Positions 1 to 9,308 of a DNA stretch of 64,000 nucleotides are shown here, in pieces (positions within the stretch are counted from its first letter, which is position 1; every line of letters begins with the position of its first letter). Under the pieces are notes generated by a model. It saw nothing but the letters and a program-made list of their open reading frames with translations, ran no database searches and had not been told where the DNA came from. This stretch comes from CAVYHX01 sp963768415 (GTDB lineage: Bacteria > Pseudomonadota > Gammaproteobacteria > UBA9214): contig CAVYHX010000016.1 in the NCBI GenBank assembly GCA_963768415.1, positions 62,001 to 126,000 on the forward strand. Reading direction: 5' to 3'. Position numbers and translations under genes: made by a program.

Positions 1-502
1 GCATATCCCAGTAGACCCCGGCGAACAGCGGGGTATAGACGCTGCGTCCGTCGATCAGTACCAGCAGCTTGTTGGCAAAGCGGCTGTTGGATCCGCGCGC
101 CGTGATGGCCCACTTGTTCGAGTCGATACGGGCCACCTGCACCCCGGGTACCCGGCGCAGGGCATCCGGAATCGTCGTGACCCCCCATTTGCGGATGTCT
201 TCATCGGTAATAACGGAGAGGGCGGCTGCCACATCGGCCTGTTTCTGTGGTTTTTTCGAAACCGACGTGACCTCGATATTCATCAGCGCCTCGAGGCTCA
301 TGTCGATCAAATCGGGTGGCAGGCTGGCCTGGATGCTGGTGGCATGGACTGTCAGTGCAGTACACAGGCCGGTGGTGATCAGGGTGCGTAACCGCTGCAG
401 GGATTGTTTCAATCCTGTGAGCAGATAATGGAGCAGGGGCTCGAACCCAGGTTTCCCGGCAGTTGAGAGCATGCGCTCAAGGACAATCAATCGGGTCTTC
501 AT
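1..502 (-). CDS. TonB-dependent receptor, N-terminal part (cut by window edge)
   Basis: The visible 167 residues read as the start of an outer-membrane TonB-dependent receptor, which imports a large ligand such as a siderophore, cobalamin or sugar using energy from TonB. After a long N-terminal leader and a hydrophobic stretch comes the mature start around the segment DLIDMSLEALMNIEVTSVSK, typical of this family, followed by the plug domain with SVITDEDIRKWG, PDALRRVPGVQVARID and LLVLIDGRSVYTPLF. The ATG at 502 gives an unusually long leader; an internal ATG ten codons later is possible. The barrel lies outside the window, so the ligand cannot be named. It is transcribed away from the genes to its right. 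Confidence 0.85.
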   Translation of the reverse strand, partial: MKTRLIVLERMLSTAGKPGFEPLLHYLLTGLKQSLQRLRTLITTGLCTALTVHATSIQASLPPDLIDMSLEALMNIEVTSVSKKPQKQADVAAALSVITDEDIRKWGVTTIPDALRRVPGVQVARIDSNKWAITARGSNSRFANKLLVLIDGRSVYTPLFAGVYWDM

Positions 503-752
503 GTGCACTACCTCGCAATCCTTGCCTAGTATTAACTAAATGAAAATCAACAGATTATCTTAATCTGCCTGGCTAACGCCGGTCTGCGATGCGGTGATCG
601 ACAGGCGTGCTTGCGAGATTATCGGCAGCTGTAACAGTAACCTTAAGTCTTGATTGCATTCAGAAAACGCCATCAAAATGGCGACAGTGCGCGGGTTGGT
701 GCGGTGGGAAGTGGGCGCCGGATGGCAGGCCCGGGGGTAGCCGTTCGAATGG

Positions 753-1049
753 CTAGTTCTTGTCGGCGTCCGTGTCCGGTTTACCGGGAATGTTCAGGGG
801 AACTACGACTGAGGTTTGGGGTTCGTCAACAAAGCGCGGGCGCTGGTCCATGGGCCGGCCAGCCGCTGCATTCAGTTCAACCTCGCGGGCAGTGATCAGG
901 CTGAGGCAGCTGCGGATGCCTTCCACCGTGTTATCCGACAAGGGGTGCCGGTATCCGGGGCGGGTATAGGTGTCTTTGGCAACATCTGTCAGCACGCGCT
1001 TCATGACGCGTAATATGCGTTCTTCCTTGCTGGGTTCGTCACCGGACAT
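753..1049 (-). CDS. small conserved protein of unknown function
   Basis: This 98-residue soluble protein has no signal peptide, membrane segment or motif I can name. It starts MSGDEPSKEERILRVMKRV, has a helical first half (VLTDVAKDTYT, IRSCLSLITAREVELNAAAG) and a proline-rich tail. The composition and steady codon use look like a real gene, and it sits between two other minus-strand genes with normal spacing. The pattern resembles small uncharacterised proteins seen in gammaproteobacteria, but I cannot give a function. The 250 bases between it and the receptor show only an AT-rich stretch near 530-570 and no gene. Confidence 0.55.
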   Translation of the reverse strand: MSGDEPSKEERILRVMKRVLTDVAKDTYTRPGYRHPLSDNTVEGIRSCLSLITAREVELNAAAGRPMDQRPRFVDEPQTSVVVPLNIPGKPDTDADKN

Positions 1050-1126
1050 GAGTCAGTCGTGCCTGCTGTGCGTGGATTGGACCCTTCGTATTGTGACATA
1101 GATCATTGCTGCGGGCAGAAATTCCC

Positions 1127-1717
1127 CTATTCACGCAGATACAGCGTCTTCCAGTCACACCCGGTCAGGGTTCGCAATGAGGCGAGCAATTCATCGCCCG
1201 GCACCGCCTCGGAGGGATAAATACCCCAGATTTCGAGAAAAATTCTGCCAAAACCCGCAGACTTGCGGAAGTTCAGCTGCATCAGCTGCCCGCTGTGATG
1301 GCAAGCCTGGCACTGCCAGTCGTGTTTTTCGGAGTCAGACTGCCAGTCCAGCAGGAGTTGCTGCCAGTTGTGTACCGGTTTCCGGCATTCGGGACAGCGG
1401 GGGAGCGGGGCATTGCGATCGGTGCGGAACTGCAGCGCGCCGGTTTCTGCCAGACGCACATGACAAAGCCCGCCGGCAGCGAGTGCTGCCTCGAGCGCGT
1501 CCGGTGAATCCGGTGGAAGCAGGTCGATATGCGGCGCGCAACCAAGAAAGGTGACCAGTTCAGGCAGTCGCTCACCTGCGGAATACAGGGTTAGCGTGGG
1601 GTGCCGGATGGGTGCGCCAATCAGTCCAAGGCCAGTCAAGTGGCTGGCGAGATGATCAGCAGCCACCGGCGCGGAGTGCGGGTTTGCCGGATGCATCAAT
1701 AATTTGTAGGCTGGCAT
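1127..1717 (-). CDS. zinc-ribbon-containing protein of unknown function
   Basis: A 196-residue soluble protein. Two CxxC pairs, CPEC at residues 108-111 and CQAC at 136-139, are placed as in a zinc ribbon. The N-terminal half (MPAYKLLMHPANPHSAP) is acidic-to-neutral and contains no known catalytic motif. A rubredoxin-like or zinc-ribbon fold in the middle with a C-terminal all-beta/alpha segment ending LTGCDWKTLYLRE is all that can be seen. It is divergent from the metallo-hydrolase gene to its right, so the 150 bases between them must hold both promoters. Function unknown. Confidence 0.6.
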   Translation of the reverse strand: MPAYKLLMHPANPHSAPVAADHLASHLTGLGLIGAPIRHPTLTLYSAGERLPELVTFLGCAPHIDLLPPDSPDALEAALAAGGLCHVRLAETGALQFRTDRNAPLPRCPECRKPVHNWQQLLLDWQSDSEKHDWQCQACHHSGQLMQLNFRKSAGFGRIFLEIWGIYPSEAVPGDELLASLRTLTGCDWKTLYLRE

Positions 1718-1869
1718 GGAGGATTCCTGTGTAGTGCCCTATGTTACCGTGCCGGTCCCTGTCATTGGCGCTGACGACTAACTTTCTTTGGGTCTGGCGT
1801 GCGTGTACCAGCAGGCTCACAATGATCACTATAATGACTACGGAAGTCTCCGGAAAACGAGGACGGCAC

Positions 1870-2577
1870 ATGCACACGCGCGAACCATTCTCCATTCATG
1901 CCCTGGAACTCGGTCCGATGGAGAATTTTGTTTATCTGATACAAGACCATGCATCCGGCACGGCGGCAGTGGTGGATCCTGCCTGGGATGTTCCCGCGGT
2001 GCTGGCGCTGGCTGAAAAAAGCGGTGTCCGGATTACGGATATCCTGCTGACGCACAGCCACCACGATCACATCAACGGGATAGAGGGTGTGCTGCAGAAG
2101 TATGATGCCCGCTTGCACCTGCTGAAATCCGAGGCCCGGTTCTGGGGCGGCCACCCGGACCTGCCGACCCTGCACCACGGGGGCGATACCATTGAACTGG
2201 GTGAGACCGCTATCTCCGTGTTGCACACACCCGGCCACACCCCGGGCTCCGCCTGCTACCATATCGGCAATAACCTGATAACCGGCGATACCCTGTTCGT
2301 ATTCGGTTGCGGACGTTGCGATTTGCGCGGCGGTGATCCCGAGCAGATGTATACGACGCTGAAAGACATCGCGGAGCGCCTGCCGCATGAAACCGTGATA
2401 CATCCCGGCCACAACTATGCCGAGAAGCCGACTTCAACTATGGAAGAGCAGGTGGCAGGTAACCCGTTTATGCATTTTGATACCAGCGACCGGTTTATAC
2501 AGTATCGTATGCATTACCATGACAAACATCGAGATTCGCCCTATCGCCCGGTCTGCAAGGGCGATGAGATGGTCTAG
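1870..2577 (+). CDS. metallo-beta-lactamase-fold hydrolase, glyoxalase II-like
   Basis: A 235-residue member of the metallo-beta-lactamase superfamily, close to hydroxyacylglutathione hydrolases. The metal site is complete: THSHHDH at residues 61-67, then LHTPGHTPGSAC, the bridging aspartate in LITGDTLF and the histidine in VIHPGHNYAEKP. It probably hydrolyses a thioester such as S-lactoylglutathione in the cytoplasm, but family members also act on other thiols and persulfides. I chose the ATG at 1870, which is preceded by an AGGA-type ribosome site, over an in-frame ATG at 1741 whose extra 43 residues do not match the family. A gene for a lipoprotein follows after 16 bases, so the two may be co-transcribed. 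Confidence 0.8.
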   Translation: MHTREPFSIHALELGPMENFVYLIQDHASGTAAVVDPAWDVPAVLALAEKSGVRITDILLTHSHHDHINGIEGVLQKYDARLHLLKSEARFWGGHPDLPTLHHGGDTIELGETAISVLHTPGHTPGSACYHIGNNLITGDTLFVFGCGRCDLRGGDPEQMYTTLKDIAERLPHETVIHPGHNYAEKPTSTMEEQVAGNPFMHFDTSDRFIQYRMHYHDKHRDSPYRPVCKGDEMV

Positions 2578-2593
2578 TGCCAGGGAGTAGATA

Positions 2594-3085
2594 ATGGAAA
2601 GTCGCCTGAACCGGTATGCGGGATACCTGTTGCAGCTGGCCTGCGTGGCCCTGCTGAGCGCCTGTGCGAGCATGCATGCCTACAAGGAAGCCCCGCGTGT
2701 TTCTCTTGCCAGTATTCAACCCAAAACGCTCAACCTGTTCGAACAGCGCTACGCACTGCAGCTCCGGATCCTGAATCCAAATGACACGGCAATACCGATC
2801 AGGGGGCTGAGTTACTCTCTGGAGATCAACGGCCGTGAATTTGCCTATGGTGTCAGCCAGCAGTCGGTTTCCGTTCCGTCATTTGGCGAGGCGTTGCTGG
2901 ATGTCGATCTGATCAGCAATTTTCTGAATATGCTGCAGGTACTGCAGGACAACAGCAAGGAAACCCACAGCAGCCTGAAGTATCGCCTGGTCGGGAATAT
3001 CGCCCTTGCGGACAGTTTGCGCAAACTGCCATTCGACTACCAGGGTGAACTGGTCTACCTGCCGGCGGATGCGACCGCACCCTGA
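2594..3085 (+). CDS. LEA14-like lipoprotein (WHy domain)
   Basis: A 163-residue lipoprotein. The first 24 residues form a lipoprotein signal peptide with lipobox LSAC, so Cys24 should be lipidated. The remainder (LNLFEQRYALQLRILNPNDT, IRGLSYSLEINGREFAYGVS, FGEALLDVDLISNF) matches the late-embryogenesis-abundant type 2 (WHy) fold, an immunoglobulin-like sandwich found on bacterial envelope lipoproteins. The exact role is not established for the family. It is followed 14 bases later by the AcuI-like gene in the same direction. Confidence 0.75.
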   Translation: MESRLNRYAGYLLQLACVALLSACASMHAYKEAPRVSLASIQPKTLNLFEQRYALQLRILNPNDTAIPIRGLSYSLEINGREFAYGVSQQSVSVPSFGEALLDVDLISNFLNMLQVLQDNSKETHSSLKYRLVGNIALADSLRKLPFDYQGELVYLPADATAP

Positions 3086-3099
3086 ATATACAACCGCGC

Positions 3100-4095
3100 A
3101 TGAGCAGCTTTCGCGCCTATCGTATTCGCGCAACCGGAGATACCGTTCAGGGTGGTTATGAAACGTTGACGCTGGATGATCTCGCCCCCGGCGAGGTAGT
3201 CATACTGGCGCGTTATTCCAGCGTGAACTACAAGGATGCGCTGGCCGCGACCGGCACGGGCAGGATACTGCGCCGGTTTCCGCTGGTGGGTGGCGTTGAC
3301 GTCGCAGGTATTGTGGCGGAATCCGCTGATCCCCGTTTCCTGGCCGGTGATGAGGTGCTGGTGACCGGCTGTGGTCTGGGCGAGAGTCACGATGGCGGCT
3401 ACTCCGAGGTTGTACGGGTACCGGCTGACTGGGTCCTGCCGTTACCGGACGGGTTGTCGCTGTTCGACGTGATGGCGCTGGGCACGGCCGGATTTACTGC
3501 GGCACTGGCACTGGACCGGATGGAACAAAACGGACAACAACCGGACCATGGTCCGGTTATGGTCACCGGTGCAACCGGCGGTGTTGGCAGTATCGCCATC
3601 GACCTGTTAAGCGGGCAGGGTTATGAAGTGGTTGCATTGACGGGCAAAGCGGATGCCGCCGATTATCTCGGCACGCTCGGGGCCAGCACTGTGCTCCAGC
3701 GCCAGGCGCTGGCAATGGGTACGCGCCCGCTGGAACCCGGGCAATGGGGTGGTGCCATCGATAATGCTGGTGGCGATACGCTGGCCTGGTTGACCCGTAC
3801 AGTCAAGCCATGGGGCTGTATTGCCAGTATCGGCATGGCTGGCGGCAGTGAACTGCATACCACCGTTATGCCGTTTATTCTGCGCGGGGTCAGCGTGCTG
3901 GGCATTACCTCCTCCAACTGTCCGATGGTCCGCCGGCAGCGGATCTGGCAGCGCCTGGCCGGCGAACTGCGGCCACGTCACCTGAAGCATATCGTCTCGG
4001 ACACAATAGATCTGGACGGCCTGGGAGCTGCCTTTGATCGGGTACTTGCGGGCCAGCATAAGGGTAGAATAGTGGTCAGAATCAACCATAATTGA
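3100..4095 (+). CDS. acuI: AcuI/YhdH-type acrylyl-CoA reductase (zinc-free MDR family)
   Basis: A 331-residue medium-chain reductase of the YhdH/AcuI branch, which reduces acryloyl-CoA to propanoyl-CoA with NADPH. Family marks are SSVNYKDALAATGTGRILRRF near residue 40, the FPLVGGVDVAGIV segment, GTAGFTAALALDRME, and the nucleotide-binding loop VTGATGGVGSIAIDLL near residue 150. The structural-zinc cysteines of alcohol dehydrogenases are absent, as expected for this branch. The length is normal. It removes toxic acryloyl-CoA made in propionate or DMSP metabolism in other organisms; the local context does not say which here. The stop overlaps the next open frame, but the real start of the next gene is 47 bases downstream. 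Confidence 0.82.
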   Translation: MSSFRAYRIRATGDTVQGGYETLTLDDLAPGEVVILARYSSVNYKDALAATGTGRILRRFPLVGGVDVAGIVAESADPRFLAGDEVLVTGCGLGESHDGGYSEVVRVPADWVLPLPDGLSLFDVMALGTAGFTAALALDRMEQNGQQPDHGPVMVTGATGGVGSIAIDLLSGQGYEVVALTGKADAADYLGTLGASTVLQRQALAMGTRPLEPGQWGGAIDNAGGDTLAWLTRTVKPWGCIASIGMAGGSELHTTVMPFILRGVSVLGITSSNCPMVRRQRIWQRLAGELRPRHLKHIVSDTIDLDGLGAAFDRVLAGQHKGRIVVRINHN

Positions 4096-4142
4096 GGGTA
4101 ATCCGGGTTGCCGCCCGGCAACAGTCAGCTAGAGGTGCAGGA

Positions 4143-4604
4143 ATGAAACGTTATTGCATGGAACTTGTAATCATCGGCGTGCTGGTCACGCTCTCCGGGT
4201 GCATGTCCACCCTTAGCGGCGAATCCTATTCGCGCAACGAGGCGCGCAAGGAGCAACGGGTTGAATTCGGCAGGATAGAATACATCCGCCCCGTTGTCAT
4301 TGAAGGGACCAAGACCCCGATTGGCGCGGGCACCGGTGCCGTTGTCGGTGGAATCGCAGGCAGTGGTGTCGGTGGTGGCAAGGGCCAGGATGTCGCAACC
4401 GTGGTCGGTGCAGTGGCGGGTGGACTGGCAGGCGCCGCGGCGGAAGAACAGCTAACCAAAAAACAGGGTGTCGAGTTGACTGTGCGGTTGAATAACGGTG
4501 CCATCATTGCCGTGGTGCAGGAAGTCAGCTCACGTGAGCGTTTTAATGTCGGTGACCAGGTCAGGGTGCTGACACTGGGCGGGACGACGCGTGTTGCCCA
4601 GTAG
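4143..4604 (+). CDS. SlyB/PcP-like glycine-zipper outer-membrane lipoprotein
   Basis: A 153-residue lipoprotein with a signal peptide ending at lipobox LSGC. The centre is a two-helix glycine zipper (GAGTGAVVGGIAGSGVGGGK and VGAVAGGLAGAAAEE) as in SlyB and PcP, which pack in the outer membrane. The C-terminal part (VELTVRLNNGAIIAVVQEVS) is the usual soluble beta-domain. The ATG at 4143 is preceded by AGAGGTG and yields the signal peptide at the N-terminus; the longer frame from 4092 would bury it. In E. coli SlyB responds to PhoPQ and stabilises outer-membrane proteins; the same role is a family inference here. Confidence 0.8.
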   Translation: MKRYCMELVIIGVLVTLSGCMSTLSGESYSRNEARKEQRVEFGRIEYIRPVVIEGTKTPIGAGTGAVVGGIAGSGVGGGKGQDVATVVGAVAGGLAGAAAEEQLTKKQGVELTVRLNNGAIIAVVQEVSSRERFNVGDQVRVLTLGGTTRVAQ

Positions 4605-4705
4605 GGGAAAGTGCGATTTATTCGATAACACCGGCCCTTCGGGTTGACTGTCGCGGCGCAGCGTCCGCCTGCTCGCTACAGACGGCTGTATAGTTTTTCT
4701 GAAGG

Positions 4706-5251
4706 ATGCAGACCCTGCCTGATTTCCTGCGCACGGGACTCGATATTGTATCGGTGGGCTTGAACCCGTCCCTGCCATCGGTGCGTGCCGGGTATTATTT
4801 CGCCAACCCGCGCAACCGGTTCTGGCGGGCGCTGAACAACAGCGGACTGGTGGACGTGCCACTGGAGCCGGGTGTCGCTGCCATGACGATACTCTGCAGG
4901 CAGTACGGGATCGGTTTTACCGATGTTGTCAAGCGGCCCACGGCGGGTGGCGGGGAGTTGCGCGCGGCCGACTACCGTGAATGGGCGCCGCGGCTGCAGC
5001 AGAAGCTGATGGAATACCGGCCGGCGATTGTCTGGTTTCACGGCAAGCAGGCCTTCGGGAATTACCTGAACTACGGCCCGGGCCTCAGGATCGCGGCTGA
5101 CTGGGGTGAGCAAGGCATACGGATCGGTGCGGCCGCGGTCTTTGTGACTCCCAATCCAAGCCCTGCCAATGCAGTCTATTCTCTGCAGGAGCTGAGCCTG
5201 TGGTACCGGCGTCTCGGGGAATTCCGTGCTGCCATCACCGCACAGGCCTGA
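4706..5251 (+). CDS. mug: mismatch-specific uracil/thymine-DNA glycosylase (Mug family)
   Basis: A 181-residue base-excision repair enzyme that removes uracil, ethenocytosine and related bases from G mismatches. Motif 1 is VSVGLNPSL (the asparagine that activates water in E. coli Mug), followed by the pocket segment YYFANPRNRFWRALNNSG, and the intercalating motif 2 is VTPNPSPAN. The E. coli enzyme has GINPG at motif 1, so the last residue of this motif differs (Ser for Gly). The start codon lies only a few bases behind AAGG and close to a TATAGT hexamer at 4689, so translation may begin near the 5' end of the message. Confidence 0.85.
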   Translation: MQTLPDFLRTGLDIVSVGLNPSLPSVRAGYYFANPRNRFWRALNNSGLVDVPLEPGVAAMTILCRQYGIGFTDVVKRPTAGGGELRAADYREWAPRLQQKLMEYRPAIVWFHGKQAFGNYLNYGPGLRIAADWGEQGIRIGAAAVFVTPNPSPANAVYSLQELSLWYRRLGEFRAAITAQA

Positions 5252-5330
5252 GTCCGGTGATCCCTCATCCCGCCACAACCCGATCCATGGACTATACTGA
5301 TACACGCACTCTTTTGTGGAGGATGGTGGC

Positions 5331-5798
5331 ATGTCAATCGCATCGACAGTCTCGAATTGTCTGGCTGATAGTGATGTCGCGTATGACGTTCTGGCGCACC
5401 CGCATACGACAAACAGCAGGGCGAGCGCACAGGCCGCACATGTTCCCGGTGCGCGGCTTGCCAAGTCAGTCGTGCTGGAGGATGACCAGGGCTATATCAT
5501 GGTGATCCTGCCTGCCACGCGGCGCGTTGATCTGGGGGAATTGCACCGTCAGTTGAACCGGAATCTGGGGCTGGTGACGGAGCGGGAGCTGGGCGGTCTG
5601 TTCGTCGATTGCGAGATCGGCGCGTTACCGGCAGTGGGTCCGGCCTATGGTATCGAGACGATCCTGGACGATGCACTGGCAGAGCAACCGGACATTTATT
5701 TCGAGGCGGGCGATCACGAACAGCTCATTCATGTCAGTGTCGAGGCATTTCAGGCCTTGCTGGGAGACGACATTCAACTGGGCCACTTCAGCCACTAG
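5331..5798 (+). CDS. YbaK/EbsC-type aminoacyl-tRNA deacylase
   Basis: A 155-residue protein of the YbaK/ProX editing family, which hydrolyses wrongly charged aminoacyl-tRNA in trans. The family core is seen in YDVLAHPHTTNSRASAQAAH, the lysine in RLAKSVVLEDD that positions the tRNA phosphate, MVILPATRRVDLGELHRQL, and the glycine-rich loop GALPAVGPAYGIETILDD. The ATG at 5331 is preceded by GGAGG with good spacing; a GTG five codons earlier would remove that site from the leader. Which amino acid it edits cannot be told from sequence. Confidence 0.8.
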   Translation: MSIASTVSNCLADSDVAYDVLAHPHTTNSRASAQAAHVPGARLAKSVVLEDDQGYIMVILPATRRVDLGELHRQLNRNLGLVTERELGGLFVDCEIGALPAVGPAYGIETILDDALAEQPDIYFEAGDHEQLIHVSVEAFQALLGDDIQLGHFSH

Positions 5799-6123
5799 CC
5801 TGTAGTTCCCGCCCGTTACATGCGGAGCGACCTGGACGTCATTATTTTGACGACAAGTGGCCTCGCGCAGACCCGGCTGCGTCTTCTATAACCATTAATA
5901 ATGCATGGCAATTACCCCGCCCGCCAGGGCGGTACCTGTCTGCGCGTGAAAAACCATATTGCTGTCCGTGCATATCCACCCGTCTGGTATAGACAGCGGC
6001 ATGTCACTGCCCTGCTCCGGGAAGGCACACCCGCCATGCACACCGCCAGAGTCACCGCTGGAACAGGCGCGCCGGCCGCAGCCGGCCCACGCGCCAGATT
6101 TGATTTTCAGGTGCGCATTTCTG
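5799..6123. other. intergenic region before the tRNA operon
   Basis: These 325 bases carry no open frame with protein-like composition. The short frames here on both strands are broken by poor codon use. The stretch is the upstream region of the tRNA-tufB operon, and the operon promoter begins at its right end. Nothing else is evident. Confidence 0.5.
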
Positions 6124-6152
6124 TTGACACTCACGAGTGCCTGCAACACAAT
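6124..6152 (+). promoter_or_regulatory. sigma-70 promoter of the tRNA-tufB operon
   Basis: A perfect -35 hexamer TTGACA at 6124-6129 is followed after 17 bases by CACAAT (4 of 6 matches to the -10 consensus). The expected start is near 6159, 12 bases before tRNA-Tyr, and the discriminator is GC-rich (GCGGGC), as in stringently controlled stable-RNA promoters. Confidence 0.6.
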
Positions 6153-6170
6153 AGCGGGCTTGCATTTTTT

Positions 6171-6255
6171 GGAGGGGTTCCCGAGTGGTCAAAGGGATCA
6201 GACTGTAAATCTGACGGCTCAGCCTTCGGAGGTTCAAATCCTCCCCCCTCCACCA
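6171..6255 (+). tRNA. tRNA-Tyr (GTA)
   Basis: An 85-base class II tRNA with encoded CCA. The acceptor GGAGGGG pairs with CCCCTCC, the anticodon loop CTGTAAA shows GTA, a long variable arm follows, and the T arm is GGAGG-TTCAAAT-CCTCC. It is the first gene of the tRNA-tufB operon, which in E. coli also starts with a threonine tRNA that is missing here. Its last 20 bases are repeated at 6429-6448. Confidence 0.95.
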
Positions 6256-6281
6256 GCCGTGGGTTATCTCCCTGATTAGAA

Positions 6282-6448
6282 GGGGGAGGATTGGAACCGA
6301 TGGAGGTTCACGAAATCGCCGGGAGCGATTTCGAACGTCGCGCGTAGCGCGGCGGTCCGGAGGGCGGAGGGCAGGAGAAGGTGAGACCGCGAAGCGGTCG
6401 AGAGGCTGGCCTGGGCCATGCCCGGAGTAAATCCTCCCCCCTCCACCA
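6282..6448. repeat. palindromic mini-element ending in a copy of the tRNA-Tyr 3' end
   Basis: The stretch between tRNA-Tyr and tRNA-Gly begins with an 11-base sequence (6282-6292) whose exact inverse is at 6430-6440. Between them are three hairpins in a row: 6311-6333 (9-bp stem), 6339-6351 (5-bp stem) and 6385-6399 (6-bp stem). The right end, 6429-6448, is a 20-base duplicate of the tRNA-Tyr 3' end at 6236-6255, including CCA. It looks like a small non-autonomous insertion or a decayed attachment-type duplication. No protein is encoded. Confidence 0.55.
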
Positions 6449-6566
6449 GATGAGTATAATCGCCGAACGCTAGACAGCGGTTAGTTAAGGGTCGGGTCGG
6501 GACAGCAGGTCTGGTACCGAGGTCGGGTTGGGATGCCGGGGTCTGTGTTATCTGATCGTCAGTTTT

Positions 6567-6640
6567 GCGGGTGTAGTTCAACGGTAGAACCTCAGCCTTC
6601 CAAGCTGATGATGTGGGTTCGATTCCCATCACCCGCTCCA
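6567..6640 (+). tRNA. tRNA-Gly (TCC)
   Basis: A 74-base tRNA with encoded CCA. The acceptor stem GCGGGTG pairs with CACCCGC, the anticodon loop CTTCCAA gives TCC, and the T loop is TTCGATT. It is the second tRNA of the tufB operon, as in E. coli glyT. Confidence 0.95.
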
Positions 6641-6699
6641 GATCAGGATTCAGGGCCGGTGAGAGTAACGGGGGAACAGACGCGGGAAACAAGATTCAA

Positions 6700-6754
6700 G
6701 AGAAAAGCTACCAGCATATGCAACTGAGCATGCACATTGCTTTTAGCTTTTCTC
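6700..6754 (+). other. hairpin between tRNA-Gly and tRNA-Thr
   Basis: The 11-base sequence GAGAAAAGCTA at 6700-6710 is matched by its exact inverse at 6744-6754, so the transcript folds into a long-loop hairpin between the two tRNAs. It probably marks a processing site; no thymine run follows that would make it a terminator. Confidence 0.4.
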
Positions 6755-6770
6755 CTGGATCTGATTTCCT

Positions 6771-6846
<76 letters not shown>

Positions 6847-6905
6847 GACATTTTAGTTATTAACCTGAATACTGAATAAGGCATTCCACGAAGGAGATTG
6901 TCGCC

Positions 6906-8083
<1,178 letters not shown>

Positions 8084-8096
<13 letters not shown>

Positions 8097-8116
8097 TCTT
8101 CGATCACTCGAGGATC
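8084..8116 (+). terminator. perfect palindrome over the tufB stop codon
   Basis: A 15-base sequence at 8084-8098 is repeated in exact inverse at 8102-8116, with a 3-base loop. The stop codon of tufB lies in the left arm. No thymine run follows, so it is more likely an mRNA 3'-end stabiliser or processing signal than an intrinsic terminator. The next 70 bases are short repeats of the words GATCTGA and AAATCTGA. The second tuf copy lacks this palindrome. Confidence 0.45.
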
Positions 8117-8190
8117 AGGAGTCAGACATCAGATGTCAGACTGATCTGAAATCTGAAGTCTGAAATCTGACTGATCTGATATCTAAATTT

Positions 8191-8266
8191 AGGCCAGTAG
8201 CTCAATTGGCAGAGCGGCGGTCTCCAAAACCGCAGGTTGGGGGTTCGATTCCCTCCTGGCCTGCCA
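8191..8266 (+). tRNA. tRNA-Trp (CCA)
   Basis: A 76-base tRNA with encoded CCA end. The anticodon loop CTCCAAA gives CCA; acceptor AGGCCAG pairs with CTGGCCT and the T loop is TTCGATT. It lies directly before secE, as in many gammaproteobacteria. Confidence 0.95.
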
Positions 8267-8305
8267 TAGAAAACGGACAGGTTTGAAATCTGTCCCAGTG
8301 CAATT

Positions 8306-8683
8306 ATGAACGCAAAAGCTGAAACAGAAAGTAGCGGACTGGATAGCCTGAAACTCTGGACGGCGGTTCTCATGCTGGCCGCGGCTATTTATGCCTTTTA
8401 TTACTTTGAAGAGCAATTGCTGGTGTTGCGCGTGCTTGGCTTGCTGGCGGTGGCGGGTATTGCAGCATTCATCGCGTCCCGGTCATTGACTGGCAAGCGG
8501 ATTGTCGGGTTTATCAGCGGGGCGCAAAACGAGATGCGCCGTGTTGTCTGGCCAACGCGTACTGAAACTGTACAAACCACTCTCGCAGTACTCGTGATCG
8601 TGCTACTGGTGGGAATATTCCTCTGGCTGCTGGATATGTTGCTGTTATGGGCCATTCAACTACTGACCGGACAGGGTAGCTGA
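8306..8683 (+). CDS. secE: preprotein translocase subunit SecE
   Basis: A 125-residue inner-membrane subunit of the SecYEG protein channel. Three transmembrane segments are visible: residues 14-31 and 37-57, present only in the long gammaproteobacterial form, and the essential last one around 90-115. The conserved cytoplasmic amphipathic helix before the last segment reads NEMRRVVWPTRTETVQTT. It is followed two bases later by nusG, the usual order. The partner secY is at 33959 in this window. Confidence 0.96.
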   Translation: MNAKAETESSGLDSLKLWTAVLMLAAAIYAFYYFEEQLLVLRVLGLLAVAGIAAFIASRSLTGKRIVGFISGAQNEMRRVVWPTRTETVQTTLAVLVIVLLVGIFLWLLDMLLLWAIQLLTGQGS

Positions 8684-8685
8684 TC

Positions 8686-9219
8686 ATGTCATTGCACTGG
8701 TATGTGGTACACGCCTACTCAGGTTTCGAGAATCAGGTCAAGCGTGCCCTGGAAGAACGGGTCGCGCGTGCCGGCATGGGTGATTCCTTCGGCGAGATTC
8801 TGGTGCCCACGGAAGAGGTTGTGGAAATGCGGGAAGGCGCGCAGCGTCGCAGCGAGCGCAAGTTCTTTCCGGGTTACGTGCTGGTGCAGATGGAGATGAA
8901 CGACGACACCTGGCATCTGGTGAAGGATGCACCAAAGGTGCTGGGTTTTATCGGCGGGACCAGTGATAAACCTGCCGCGATCACCGACCGCGAAGCGGAT
9001 GCGATCCTGCAGCGCGTTCAGGAAGGAGTCGACAAACCGCGGCCAAAAGTTCTGTTCGAGCCCGGTGAGGTTGTGCGCGTCACTGATGGCCCGTTCAACG
9101 ACTTCAACGGTGTGGTTGAAGAAGTGAATTATGAAAAGAGTCGTTTGCGTGTGTCGGTGCTGATTTTCGGGCGCTCGACGCCGGTAGAGCTGGAGTTCGG
9201 CCAGGTAGAGAAGGCATAG
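8686..9219 (+). CDS. nusG: transcription termination/antitermination protein NusG
   Basis: A 177-residue RNA-polymerase-binding factor that suppresses pausing, assists Rho and couples transcription to ribosomes. The NGN domain starts WYVVHAYSGFENQVKRALEE and includes the FFPGYVLVQMEM core; the C-terminal KOW domain contains GEVVRVTDGPFNDFNGVVEE. It is complete and of normal length. It lies between secE and the L11 operon. Confidence 0.97.
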   Translation: MSLHWYVVHAYSGFENQVKRALEERVARAGMGDSFGEILVPTEEVVEMREGAQRRSERKFFPGYVLVQMEMNDDTWHLVKDAPKVLGFIGGTSDKPAAITDREADAILQRVQEGVDKPRPKVLFEPGEVVRVTDGPFNDFNGVVEEVNYEKSRLRVSVLIFGRSTPVELEFGQVEKA

Positions 9220-9308
9220 TTTGAACCGGGCACAGATCTGCAGATCTGTGCCATTCAAGAGTAACAGGGGAGCCGCAAGGCGCTGGAACCCACAGGAGCG
9301 ATGTAACA

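Noticed and set aside
6276..6692. 138-codon minus-strand frame over tRNA-Gly and the mini-element
   Set aside because: The stretch GIEPTSSAWKAEVLPLNYTR is the antisense of tRNA-Gly, a well-known false gene.
8122..8416. Minus-strand frames with RPGGNRTPNLRFWRPPLCQL
   Set aside because: Antisense of tRNA-Trp, not a protein.
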